A stretch of 64,000 bases of DNA, taken from assembly GCF_030124375.1 (NCBI RefSeq), contig NZ_JASKLS010000008.1:1-64000 (forward strand), in the 5' to 3' direction. The position numbers and the translations under genes are program-made. The notes under the pieces were generated by a model that saw only the letters and a list, made by a program, of their open reading frames with translations, did not search any database and was not told where the DNA came from. The stretch comes from Sinorhizobium sp. 6-70. Its GTDB lineage: Bacteria; Pseudomonadota; Alphaproteobacteria; Rhizobiales; Rhizobiaceae. Positions 1-7,495 of the stretch are shown one piece after another (within the stretch, counting starts at the first letter, position 1; each line of letters begins with the position of its first letter).

Positions 1-1
1 C

Positions 2-241
2 GGCGCCGGCCAGGAGATAGCCACCCGGCCGTTCCAGCTGGTCACCGGCCGCACCTGGATGGGCACCGCCTTCGGCGGCGCGCGCGGGCGCACCGACGTA
101 CCGAAGATCGTCGACTGGTACATGGAGGGCAAGATCGCAATCGACCCGATGATCACCCACACGCTGCCGCTCGACGACATCAACAAGGGTTTTGAGCTGA
201 TGCATTCCGGCGAAAGCATCAGGAGCGTCGTGATCTACTGA
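2..241 (+). CDS. S-(hydroxymethyl)glutathione dehydrogenase (class III alcohol dehydrogenase), C-terminal part
   Basis: This gene runs in from the left edge. Only the last 79 codons are present, open from base 2 to a TGA at 239-241. The visible part holds the conserved tail of zinc-dependent class III alcohol dehydrogenase, with the stretches TGRTWMGTAFGG and KIAIDPMITHTLPLDDIN and the ending SIRSVVIY. The enzyme oxidises S-hydroxymethylglutathione, formed spontaneously from formaldehyde and glutathione, to S-formylglutathione in the cytoplasm. The partner hydrolase fghA lies 1.2 kb downstream on the same strand, which supports the call. A strong hairpin terminator follows directly, so the downstream genes probably use another promoter. 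The catalytic zinc ligands are outside the window. Confidence 0.9.
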   Translation, partial: GAGQEIATRPFQLVTGRTWMGTAFGGARGRTDVPKIVDWYMEGKIAIDPMITHTLPLDDINKGFELMHSGESIRSVVIY

Positions 242-258
242 GCCGCCGGCCTTGATCA

Positions 259-295
259 AAAAAGCACCGGAATCGATTGAATTCCGGTGCTTTTT
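259..295 (+). terminator. Rho-independent terminator after the formaldehyde dehydrogenase gene
   Basis: Perfect 15-bp inverted repeat (259-273 and 281-295) with a 7-base loop. The core GCACCGGAAT is flanked by A5 on one side and T5 on the other, so it can work in both directions. It lies 17 bases after the dehydrogenase stop codon. Confidence 0.9.
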
Positions 296-309
296 GACTG
301 TTAGGAGAT

Positions 310-759
310 GTGTACGAGATGATCTTCGTCGATGCCGACGCCTGTCCTGTGAAGGCGGAAATCCTGAAGGTAGCGGAGCGCCACGGCTTCGAGGTGACGT
401 TCGTCGCCAATTCCGGCCTGCGCCCGTCGCGAGACCCGATGGTGCACAACGTCATCGTTTCGGCAGGCTTCGACGCGGCCGACAATTGGATTGCCGAACG
501 CGCAGGAGAAGGCGACATCGTGGTTACGGCGGACGTCCCGCTCGCCGCACGCTGCGTTGCCGCTGGTGCTCTCGTCACCGGACCGACCGGCCGGCTCTTC
601 GACAAGAGCAACATCGGCATGGCCTCGGCCATGCGCGACCTCGGCGCACACTTAAGGGAAACCGGCGAAAGCAAAGGCTATAATGCAGCCTTCACACCAA
701 AGGATCGCTCAGCCTTCCTGGTCACGCTTGACCGGCTTTGCCGTCAAGCCAAAAGATGA
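310..759 (+). CDS. YaiI/YqxD family protein (DUF188)
   Basis: A 149-aa protein spanning the whole DUF188 (YaiI/YqxD) family length. It starts with IFVDADACPVKAEI and contains the family signature VSAGFDAADNWIAE around residues 51-64 and GDIVVTADVPLAARC at 69-83. The acidic VDADACP and TADVPLA motifs resemble PIN/NYN-type nuclease folds, but no activity is established for the family, so the function is open. An in-frame ATG at 319 is an alternative start. The gene sits between the two glutathione-dependent formaldehyde enzymes, just after a terminator. Nothing in the protein itself ties it to formaldehyde. Confidence 0.85.
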   Translation: MYEMIFVDADACPVKAEILKVAERHGFEVTFVANSGLRPSRDPMVHNVIVSAGFDAADNWIAERAGEGDIVVTADVPLAARCVAAGALVTGPTGRLFDKSNIGMASAMRDLGAHLRETGESKGYNAAFTPKDRSAFLVTLDRLCRQAKR

Positions 760-787
760 GCGCGCGAGGATCCATAGGGGCTGCTCT

Positions 788-1435
788 ATGACACGGACGA
801 CACGGCTGCGACATTGGCCATTCTACACTGCGCTTTGTTGCGCCTTGGTAAGCCTGCCGGTCTCGCTGGTGGCCGCTCCACGTTTCTCCGTGGAAATCGC
901 GGCGATCACTTTCTTCTGTGTTTATCTCATGAAGGCGGTCGTGCGGCTCAGGCGCTTGACCGGCACCTATCTCGAACATCACGCGCATAGCACCGACGAA
1001 CCGGAAGTGGTGATTTTCCTCGTCACGCTTGCTGCGGCTGCCGTCTCGCTGCTATCGCTTTTCCTTGCGCTCAATCGACAGGATCAGGGCACTGCCTTCG
1101 AACTGCCCCTCGCCTTTGCTTCGGTGGGACTCGGCTGGGCGACGATCCACACCATGGCGGCAATGCATTACGCGCACGTCTATTGGTTGGCCGATGAAAG
1201 CCGCCAGCCGATGCAACCAGCACGTGGACTGATGTTTCCGGAAACGGACATGCCCTGCGGTTATGACTTTCTCTATTTTGCCTTCGTCATCGGCATGACT
1301 GCACAGACATCGGATGTGGCGATCACCACAACGGCGATGCGTCGGATCAATCTGGCGCATGCCGTCGTTTCCTTCTTCTTCAACACCGTGCTGGTCGCAG
1401 CGGCCGTCAATGCAGCCGTCCAGTTGGCTGGCTGA
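788..1435 (+). CDS. DUF1345 family membrane protein
   Basis: A 215-aa integral membrane protein. Hydrophobic segments lie near residues 13-30, 33-50, 75-97, 107-125, 160-178 and 190-212. The near-C-terminal signature YDFLYFAFVIGMTAQTSDVA identifies the DUF1345 family, whose biochemical role is not established. I used the ATG at 788; an upstream in-frame start at 683 would overlap the DUF188 gene and add a non-hydrophobic, non-conserved leader. It lies 28 bases from the DUF188 gene and 27 bases before fghA, so the three genes may be cotranscribed. Confidence 0.85.
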   Translation: MTRTTRLRHWPFYTALCCALVSLPVSLVAAPRFSVEIAAITFFCVYLMKAVVRLRRLTGTYLEHHAHSTDEPEVVIFLVTLAAAAVSLLSLFLALNRQDQGTAFELPLAFASVGLGWATIHTMAAMHYAHVYWLADESRQPMQPARGLMFPETDMPCGYDFLYFAFVIGMTAQTSDVAITTTAMRRINLAHAVVSFFFNTVLVAAAVNAAVQLAG

Positions 1436-1462
1436 CGCCTGATCCATTTCAAGGAGACTCTC

Positions 1463-2296
1463 ATGAAAGTTATCTCGCAAAACACAGCCTTTGGCGGCAT
1501 GCAGGGCGTCTTCTCCCATGATTCGGCTGCCTGTAAGGGCGAAATGACCTTTGCCGTCTATGTGCCGCCACAGGCGATCAGCGAGCCGCGCCCTGTTCTA
1601 TGGTACCTGTCCGGCCTCACCTGCACCCACGCGAACGTGATGGAAAAGGGAGAATACCGCCGCATGGCCTCGGAGCTCGGCCTCATCATCGTCTGCCCGG
1701 ATACAAGCCCACGTGGCAGCGACGTGCCGGACGAACTGACCAATTGGCAAATGGGCAAGGGCGCCGGCTTCTATCTCGACGCAACGGAAACGCCCTGGGC
1801 CGAACATTATCAGATGTACACGTACATCACCGAGGAGCTACCCGCCTTCGCCAGCCAGCATTTCCGCATGGATATGAGCCGCCAGGGCATCTTCGGCCAT
1901 TCGATGGGCGGGCATGGAGCGATGACGATTGCTCTCAAGAACCCGGAGCGGTTCAAGAGCTGCTCGGCCTTTGCGCCGATCGTGGAGCCGTCGACGGCCG
2001 ACTGGTCAGTCGGCGCCTTCGAAAAATACCTCGGCCCAGACAAATCCAACTGGCGCCAGTATGATGCCTGTGCGTTGGTCAGGGACGGGGCACGCTTCCC
2101 GGAGTTCCTGATCGACCAGGGCAAGGCGGACGGATTTCTTGAGAATGGCTTGCGCCCCTGGCTGTTCGAGGAGGCGGCAAAGGGAACCGGCATCGGGCTG
2201 ACGCTCCGGATGCATGAGCGTTACGACCATTCCTACTACTTCATATCGACCTTCATGGACGATCATCTGAAGTGGCATGCCGAGCGGCTCGGCTGA
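1463..2296 (+). CDS. fghA: S-formylglutathione hydrolase
   Basis: A 277-aa serine esterase of the esterase-D family, at normal length. It hydrolyses S-formylglutathione to formate and glutathione, the second step of glutathione-dependent formaldehyde detoxification. The alpha/beta-hydrolase nucleophile elbow is GHSMGGHGA with Ser147. The N-terminal half shows WYLSGLTCTHANVMEKGEYRR and PDTSPRG, both typical of this family. A ribosome binding site (AAGGAGA) lies 6 bases before the ATG. The dehydrogenase acting before it in the pathway ends at 241, so the pathway is encoded within about 2 kb. Confidence 0.95.
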   Translation: MKVISQNTAFGGMQGVFSHDSAACKGEMTFAVYVPPQAISEPRPVLWYLSGLTCTHANVMEKGEYRRMASELGLIIVCPDTSPRGSDVPDELTNWQMGKGAGFYLDATETPWAEHYQMYTYITEELPAFASQHFRMDMSRQGIFGHSMGGHGAMTIALKNPERFKSCSAFAPIVEPSTADWSVGAFEKYLGPDKSNWRQYDACALVRDGARFPEFLIDQGKADGFLENGLRPWLFEEAAKGTGIGLTLRMHERYDHSYYFISTFMDDHLKWHAERLG

Positions 2297-2315
2297 AAGA
2301 CGCGCAGCGCTGTAG

Positions 2316-2627
2316 TCACGGCATGGATTGGAAGCGTGGCTGGCCAGCCGTATCGACCAAGCGGACGCTCGACCGAGCAAGCCCGTGGTGACCTTCCATG
2401 TCGATGACGAGATGCCAATGGGCGGTGTCTGGGATCATCATGCGAAACGGCGATTTTCGCGCCACGCCGCCAAGAAACTGATGCTTCAATGTCTCCCTGT
2501 ATCGGGTGAAGTTGTCGGCGGTCATCAGCCGGACGTTGGCGACGGCGGACAGCGTCACTTCGATCGTCGTGCCGGCCCTTTGTTCCTTGAGGTCGTAATG
2601 CGTATAGTTCAATGCTCGTTTTATCAT
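2316..2627 (-). CDS. DUF1883 domain-containing protein
   Basis: A protein of about 103 aa beginning MIKRALNYTHYDLKEQRAG, matching the small DUF1883 family over its length: a beta-rich domain with TIEVTLSAVANVRLMTADNF and HWHLVIDMEGHHGLARSSV. A GTG at 2666 would add 13 residues (MRKVLCKFPVRVA). I prefer the inner ATG because homologous proteins start at this point, though no strong ribosome binding site separates the two. Its function is unknown. It converges on fghA, with the two stop codons 20 bases apart. Confidence 0.75.
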   Translation of the reverse strand: MIKRALNYTHYDLKEQRAGTTIEVTLSAVANVRLMTADNFTRYRETLKHQFLGGVARKSPFRMMIPDTAHWHLVIDMEGHHGLARSSVRLVDTAGQPRFQSMP

Positions 2628-2767
2628 CGCCACCCGGACCGGAAACTTACATAAGACTTTTCTCACAATGCTAGCGAGCGCCGCTTAACGAATGGTTTTG
2701 CACCTGTCGCGAAGCGCCCTCGTCTCGCATCATCATTTTCGTTTCAGCCCCAACGGAAATCGGCTTC

Positions 2768-3145
2768 ATGTTCCATATCCTGCTCGTCGGCGCCGGTGGC
2801 GCGCTGGGCTCCGTGCTACGTTATCTCGTCGGCCTCTGGGCGCTCCATCGGCTCGGCCCCGCCTTTCCCTGGGGCACCTTGTCGGTCAATGTCAGCGGCT
2901 CGTTCCTGATCGGTTTCCTGGCGGAGTTGATCATGCACAAGATGGGGGCGTCTCCGGAAATGCGCGTTTTCCTGATCACGGGCGTGCTTGGGGGCTACAC
3001 CACATTCTCCGCCTTTTCGCTGGACGCGATAACACTGCTGGAGCACGGCCAGCCGGCGCTCGGTATCGCCTACATTCTGGCAAGCGTCGTTCTTTCCATT
3101 CTTGCGGTCTTCGCCGGACTGGCCCTGATGCGCGCAATGGTCTAA
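2768..3145 (+). CDS. crcB: CrcB/Fluc family fluoride channel
   Basis: A 125-aa membrane protein with four hydrophobic helices. It carries the Fluc hallmarks VNVSGSFLIGF (the conserved pore Asn) near residues 38-48 and GVLGGYTTFSAFSLD near 74-88. These channels form dual-topology dimers that let fluoride leave the cell. Family members often sit behind a fluoride (crcB-motif) riboswitch, but I see none in the 140 bases upstream. It is followed by a palindromic repeat and the pseudouridine synthase gene. Confidence 0.92.
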   Translation: MFHILLVGAGGALGSVLRYLVGLWALHRLGPAFPWGTLSVNVSGSFLIGFLAELIMHKMGASPEMRVFLITGVLGGYTTFSAFSLDAITLLEHGQPALGIAYILASVVLSILAVFAGLALMRAMV

Positions 3146-3163
3146 AGCCAGCAATTCAAAGTG

Positions 3164-3207
3164 CTACAGCGTCCTTTGCGCGTCTGATAAGACGCGCGGC
3201 GCTGTAG
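3164..3207. repeat. Intergenic palindromic repeat between crcB and the pseudouridine synthase gene
   Basis: Outer arms CTACAGCG/CGCTGTAG (3164-3171, 3200-3207) enclose an inner perfect 8-bp stem GCGCGTCT/AGACGCGC around a GATA loop. The form resembles small palindromes scattered between genes in Rhizobiaceae. A related fragment (GACGCGCAGCGCTGTAG) occurs just after fghA near 2298-2314. It may also act as a transcript end for crcB. Family membership is inference. Confidence 0.6.
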
Positions 3208-3225
3208 AAGAACAGGATTTTGCAG

Positions 3226-4218
3226 ATGGCAGGCATAGAACACAGGCAAGTGGACGGCGACGAGGCGGGAATGCGCCTCGACCGCTGGTTCAAGGTGCAT
3301 TTTCCCGGACTCGGATTCGGACCGCTGCAGAAGTTGCTGCGTTCCGGCCAGATCCGCGTCGATGGCGCCCGCGCAAAATCGGATACGCGTGTGCAGCCGG
3401 GCCAGACGATCCGCATTCCGCCTCTGGGCGTCGATGCCAAGGACACGAAGACGGGCCCGATCGGCGGTCGGGACCTGCGCCATTCGCCTGATGGCGAACT
3501 GCTGTCACGCATGGTGCTCCACGAAGACGCCAAGGTGATCGTGCTCAACAAGCCCGCCGGCCTTGCGGTGCAAGGCGGTTCCGGCGTCAGCCGCCATATC
3601 GACAAGATGCTCGAAGCGTGGACGAACCAGAAGGGTGAAAAACCGCGACTGGTGCACCGTCTCGACCGTGACACGTCGGGCGTCCTCGTCGTTGCCCGTA
3701 CGCGCGGGGCTGCACAGCAACTGACCGCCGCCTTTCGTGAGCGCGACACCAAGAAGACCTATTGGGCCCTGGTCAAGGGCGTGCCGCGCAAGCGCGAGGA
3801 CCGCATTTCCACCTGGCTCGTCAAGGAACAAACGCCGGACGGCGACCGCATGCGGATCGCCAAACACGGCGACGAGGGCGCGGACCACGCGATTTCCTAC
3901 TATCGCATCGTCGAGCAGGCTGGACAGAATCTTGCCTGGCTCGAAATGGAGCCCTACACCGGCCGCACGCACCAACTCCGCGTCCACGCCGCCCACATCG
4001 GCCACCCGATCATCGGCGATCCGAAATACTTCGAGGCGGACATCAACTGGACCTTCCCCGGCGGCATCCAGAATCGGCTGCATTTGCACGCCCGTCATAT
4101 CGATATTCCGCATCCGAACGGCGGTCGACTGAAAGTCACGGCCCCCCTGCCCCCTCATATGGTGCAGAGTTGGAACCTGCTCGGCTTCGACGAGAACGCC
4201 GCCGACGAGGAAGGCTGA
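3226..4218 (+). CDS. rluC: RluA-family 23S rRNA pseudouridine synthase (RluC-like)
   Basis: A 330-aa protein with an N-terminal S4 RNA-binding domain (about residues 10-75: AGMRLDRWFKVHFPG, LLRSGQIRVDGAR) followed by the RluA catalytic domain. The catalytic Asp lies in HRLDRDTSGVLVVAR, and the C-terminal motif is YTGRTHQLRVHAAHIGHPIIGDPKY. This layout is that of RluC/RluD, which isomerise uridines in 23S rRNA; RluC is the usual rhizobial annotation, but the target sites cannot be read here. ATG 3226 has AGGA 8 bases upstream and is preferred over a TTG two codons earlier. The stop overlaps the next ATG (TGATG), suggesting translational coupling with the phosphatase. Confidence 0.88.
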   Translation: MAGIEHRQVDGDEAGMRLDRWFKVHFPGLGFGPLQKLLRSGQIRVDGARAKSDTRVQPGQTIRIPPLGVDAKDTKTGPIGGRDLRHSPDGELLSRMVLHEDAKVIVLNKPAGLAVQGGSGVSRHIDKMLEAWTNQKGEKPRLVHRLDRDTSGVLVVARTRGAAQQLTAAFRERDTKKTYWALVKGVPRKREDRISTWLVKEQTPDGDRMRIAKHGDEGADHAISYYRIVEQAGQNLAWLEMEPYTGRTHQLRVHAAHIGHPIIGDPKYFEADINWTFPGGIQNRLHLHARHIDIPHPNGGRLKVTAPLPPHMVQSWNLLGFDENAADEEG

Positions 4219-4883
4219 TGAAACTCGCCCTATTTGACTGCGACGGGACGCTGGTCGACAGCGTCGGGCTGATCCATGAAGTAATGGCCCGCACTTTTGA
4301 GGCCTTCGACCATCCCCGCCCGACGACCGAGGCGACCAAGGCGATCATCGGCTTGACGCTCGACATCGCGATCGCCCGCCTGTTGCGCCGTGAACATGTC
4401 GACGGTCATGCGGTCACAATGACGGCACATTACAAGGAGATCTTCGCTTCGGTGCGGGCTGAAGCGGGCTTTCAGGAAGCACTGTTTCCCGGCATTGCCG
4501 AGATGTTGCAGACGCTCGCCGCGCGCGATGAATTGCTGATCGGCGCCGTTACCGGAAAATCGCGGCGGGGCCTCACCCATATCTCGGCTACCCATGGCTT
4601 CGACAAGATCTTCTTCGTTTCCCGGACCGCCGACGATTGCCCGTCCAAACCGCACCCGGCCATGGTCATGGAATGCTGTGCGGAGGCGGGCGTTGACGCG
4701 AAGGACACGATCGTCGTCGGCGACGCCATCTACGATATGCAGATGGCGAAGGCGGCGGGCGCGCATGCACTCGGGGTTGCCTGGGGTTACGCAAGCGTGC
4801 CGGCCCTGATCGAAGCCGGCGCCGACCACGTGGCCCACGTGCCGGGAGACATAATCGAATGGATGGAGCGCAACCATGCCTGA
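4218..4883 (+). CDS. HAD-superfamily hydrolase, phosphoglycolate phosphatase-like
   Basis: A 221-aa HAD subfamily IA hydrolase. Motif I is FDCDGTLVDS at residues 6-15 with the nucleophile Asp. Motif II is GAVTGKS, and motifs III/IV are SKPHPAMV and VVGDAIYDMQMAKAAG. These are cytoplasmic phosphatases acting on small phosphorylated metabolites; phosphoglycolate is possible but unproved. Start and stop overlap the pseudouridine synthase gene upstream and the ATP12 gene downstream (8 bases), so the three form a tight operon. This order recurs in Rhizobiales. Confidence 0.88.
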   Translation: MKLALFDCDGTLVDSVGLIHEVMARTFEAFDHPRPTTEATKAIIGLTLDIAIARLLRREHVDGHAVTMTAHYKEIFASVRAEAGFQEALFPGIAEMLQTLAARDELLIGAVTGKSRRGLTHISATHGFDKIFFVSRTADDCPSKPHPAMVMECCAEAGVDAKDTIVVGDAIYDMQMAKAAGAHALGVAWGYASVPALIEAGADHVAHVPGDIIEWMERNHA

Positions 4884-5661
4884 TATACGCGATGAATTGA
4901 GCGGCGCGTTGAGCCATGAAGATCCCGTACGGCGTGCACAAATCCAGATGCAAAAGCCGCTGGCGAAGCGCTTCTACAAGGAAGTAAGCATCGATACTGC
5001 GGACGACGGCGGTCAGACCGTGCTGCTTGACGGCCGTAGGGTACGCACGCCGGCAAAACATCCGCTTGCGGTTCCGACCCGCAAGCTTGCAGACCTGCTG
5101 GCGGCCGAGTGGGATGCACAGTCCGAGGTCATCGATCCGGCGGCCATGCCGATCACGCGCATTGTCAACACCGCCATCGATGGCGTGGCGCTCGATCACC
5201 GCGCAGTGTTCGAGGATATCCTGCGTTTCGCCGGCAGTGACCTCCTTTGCTATCGTGCCGACAGTCCCGAGGGTCTGGTCGCACGCCAGAACGAGCTCTG
5301 GAACCCGATCCTCGACTGGGCCGCCCAGTCGCTCGGCGCCCGTTTCATTCTGATCGAAGGCGTGATCCACCAGGAGCAGCCCCGAGAAGCAATCTCGGCC
5401 TATGCCGAGGGTCTGCGCGCTTTCGCGACGCCGCTCGGACTTACCTGCTTGCACACGTTGACGACACTCACCGGATCCGCGCTGCTCGCGCTCGCCTTCG
5501 CCATGGGACGGCTAACGGCAGAGGAAGCCTGGAGTGCCGCTCATGTCGACGAGGACTGGCAGATCGAACATTGGGGAACCGATGAGGAAGCCTTCCAGCG
5601 CCGGGAAAACCGGCGGCAGGAAATGCAGGCGGCCGCAACGGCGCTCGACGCCTTGAAATAG
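4876..5661 (+). CDS. ATP12 family F1-ATPase assembly chaperone
   Basis: A 261-aa protein with family features LAKRFYKEVSI, GRRVRTPAKHPLAVPT, LAAEWDAQ, PITRIVNTAIDG and LCYRADSPEGLVARQNELWNPILDW. ATP12 proteins bind the ATP synthase alpha subunit to help F1 assemble. They occur in mitochondria and in alphaproteobacteria, which supports the taxonomic reading of the window. Third gene of the rluC-phosphatase-ATP12 operon, starting 8 bases before the phosphatase stop. Confidence 0.92.
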   Translation: MPDIRDELSGALSHEDPVRRAQIQMQKPLAKRFYKEVSIDTADDGGQTVLLDGRRVRTPAKHPLAVPTRKLADLLAAEWDAQSEVIDPAAMPITRIVNTAIDGVALDHRAVFEDILRFAGSDLLCYRADSPEGLVARQNELWNPILDWAAQSLGARFILIEGVIHQEQPREAISAYAEGLRAFATPLGLTCLHTLTTLTGSALLALAFAMGRLTAEEAWSAAHVDEDWQIEHWGTDEEAFQRRENRRQEMQAAATALDALK

Positions 5662-5675
5662 CGTCGACCAAGGAT

Positions 5676-5698
5676 TTACCTGCCCTAACGACAGGTAA
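5676..5698. terminator. Short hairpin between convergent ATP12 and gdx/sugE genes
   Basis: A 7-bp inverted repeat TTACCTG/CAGGTAA with a 9-base loop lies between two convergent stop codons. It is short and lacks a good T-run, so it is a weak, possibly shared terminator. Confidence 0.4.
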
Positions 5699-5709
5699 TT
5701 CACGCTTGG

Positions 5710-6024
5710 TTAGGCGAAAAGCTTGAGACCGGCGATGCCGGCAACAATCAGGCCGATGCAGCCGAGGCGAATGAACGTCGCCGGCTCGGCAAACAGGAAA
5801 ATGCCGAGCACGACGGTGCCGACAGTGCCAATACCGGTCCATACGGCATAGGCCGTGCCGAGCGGCAGCGAACGAACAGCAATACCAAGAAGCACGACGC
5901 TCAGAATCATCGATCCGACCGTCAGCACCGTCGGTGTGAACCGCGTAAAACCATCCGTATATTTGAGACCGATCGCCCAGCCAATTTCGAGAAGGCCGGC
6001 AAGCAGAAGGGTGATCCAGGCCAT
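5710..6024 (-). CDS. sugE: Gdx (SugE) guanidinium exporter, SMR family
   Basis: A 104-aa small multidrug resistance protein with four transmembrane helices. The conserved membrane glutamate is in GLLEIGWAIGLKYTDGFTR (Glu13), and GTAYAVWTGIGTVGTV matches the SugE/Gdx subgroup rather than EmrE. Gdx proteins export guanidinium by proton antiport as dual-topology dimers. The leader contains a guanidine-II riboswitch, which matches this substrate. An AGGAG lies 6 bases before the ATG. Confidence 0.92.
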   Translation of the reverse strand: MAWITLLLAGLLEIGWAIGLKYTDGFTRFTPTVLTVGSMILSVVLLGIAVRSLPLGTAYAVWTGIGTVGTVVLGIFLFAEPATFIRLGCIGLIVAGIAGLKLFA

Positions 6025-6043
6025 TTCAGACTCCTGTTCTGGA

Positions 6044-6101
6044 GCGAGGCCGTCCCCGCGGATGTTCGGGACAACAAGATCGATCCCGTGCAGCCGTCTG
6101 C
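6044..6101 (-). promoter_or_regulatory. Guanidine-II (mini-ykkC) riboswitch upstream of gdx/sugE
   Basis: Reading the minus strand there are two small hairpins, each with an ACGG tetraloop. The first is GCAG-ACGG-CTGC (6101-6090). The second is GCGGGG-ACGG-CCTCGC (6059-6044, one G-U pair). They are 30 bases apart, and the second ends 8 bases before the AGGAG (6035-6031) that serves sugE. Paired ACGR-loop hairpins with a variable linker define the guanidine-II class, and an SMR guanidinium exporter is its usual target. Guanidine binding is expected to expose the ribosome binding site. Confidence 0.85.
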
Positions 6102-6184
6102 AATACGCTGTCTATGCCACGCAAGCCTGCTGGTAGCAAGGCGCTTCCCGGAAAGCCTGCCTTGCGCAGGAGACAAATCCCTCC

Positions 6185-7495
6185 TCAAGAGTTTCGCTCG
6201 CGCCGAAGTTTCGCCCACCATTCAAGCCGCTTGCGCAGCTCGCGTTCGAAGCCGCGCTCTGGTGGATCGTAGAAGGTCTTTCGGCCCATCTTCTCCGGAA
6301 AATAATCCTGCCCCGAAAATGCGTCCGGCTCATCGTGATCGTAACGATATCCCTCGCCGTAACCCTCGCCCTTCATGAGCTTTGTCGGAGCGTTCAGAAT
6401 ATGTTTCGGCGGCAGCAACGAGCCGTTTTCCTTCGCCGCCCGCATCGCCGACTTGTAGGCCGTGTAGACCGCGTTCGACTTCGGCGCCGTTGCGATGTAG
6501 ACACAGGCTTCGGCCAGCGCAAGCTCGCCTTCCGGCGAGCCGAGATAGTCATAGGCATCCTTGGCGGCGTTGCAGATCACCAATGCCTGGGGATCGGCAA
6601 GACCGATGTCCTCGACGGCCATGCGGACCAGCCGCCTGCCGATATAAAGCGGGTCCTCCCCGGCATCGAACATGCGACAGAGATAATAGAGTGCGGCATC
6701 GGGATCGGAGCCACGAACGGACTTATGAAGCGCCGAGATCAAATTGTAGTGCCCATCCTGCCCCTTGTCGTACACGGGCGCGCGGCGCTGGACGATGTTC
6801 TGCAGGGCATTGGCATCGAAGATTTCATCCCGGCGCGCCGCGCGCCAGACTTCTTCGGCGAGCGTCAGCGCGGCACGCCCGTCGCCGTCCGCCATGCGCA
6901 GCAGACTGGCGCGGGCATCCTCGTCGAGCGGTAGAGGCTTGCCCTCTGCCTCCTCGGCGCGTCGTAGGAGCTCCTCCAGGCTCGCCTCGTCATGCGGCTT
7001 GAAGGTCAGGACACGCGCGCGTGACAGGAGTGCGGCGTTGAGCTCGAAAGACGGGTTCTCGGTCGTCGCACCGACCAGGATCACCGTTCCGTCTTCCATC
7101 ACCGGCAGGAAACTATCCTGCTGGGCGCGATTGAAACGATGGATCTCGTCGACGAACAGTAGCGTCTGGCGGCCTGACATCCGTCTGGCACGCGCAGAAT
7201 CGAACACTTTCTTGAGGTCCGCGACGCCGGAGAAGATCGCTGAGATCTGCTCGAAGGCGAGGCCGGCCTCCCCGGACAGCAGGCGCGCCACGGTCGTCTT
7301 GCCCGTCCCCGGCGGCCCCCAGAAGATCATCGAACCCAACGAACCGGACGCTATCATCCGGGTAAGAGCACCATCTTCGCCGGTCAAATGCTCCTGCCCG
7401 GTGACTTCGGCAAGCGTGCGCGGCCGCAGCCTGTCGGCGAGTGGCCTCGCCGATGCCATTTCCGGTGGTTCGGTGGGTGAAAACAAATCGCTCAT
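6185..7495 (-). CDS. rarA: Replication-associated recombination protein RarA (MgsA/WRNIP1 family AAA+ ATPase)
   Basis: A 436-aa AAA+ ATPase. Walker A is FWGPPGTGKTT, Walker B is LLFVDEIHRFN, and ILVGATTENPSFELN is the sensor region with LLSRARVLTF after it. The N-terminus RPRTLAEVTGQEHL and the tetramerisation/C-terminal part (KSVRGSDPDAALYYLCRM, PPKHILNAPTKLMK) are typical of RarA. It acts at stalled replication forks and binds SSB. Its ATG overlaps the stop of the protease gene upstream (ATGA), so I rejected a longer frame starting at 7546. Confidence 0.95.
   Translation of the reverse strand: MSDLFSPTEPPEMASARPLADRLRPRTLAEVTGQEHLTGEDGALTRMIASGSLGSMIFWGPPGTGKTTVARLLSGEAGLAFEQISAIFSGVADLKKVFDSARARRMSGRQTLLFVDEIHRFNRAQQDSFLPVMEDGTVILVGATTENPSFELNAALLSRARVLTFKPHDEASLEELLRRAEEAEGKPLPLDEDARASLLRMADGDGRAALTLAEEVWRAARRDEIFDANALQNIVQRRAPVYDKGQDGHYNLISALHKSVRGSDPDAALYYLCRMFDAGEDPLYIGRRLVRMAVEDIGLADPQALVICNAAKDAYDYLGSPEGELALAEACVYIATAPKSNAVYTAYKSAMRAAKENGSLLPPKHILNAPTKLMKGEGYGEGYRYDHDEPDAFSGQDYFPEKMGRKTFYDPPERGFERELRKRLEWWAKLRRERNS

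Noticed and set aside
2628..2767. A fluoride riboswitch before crcB
   Set aside because: I looked for the conserved GGCGAUGG-type start and pseudoknot pieces and found no match.
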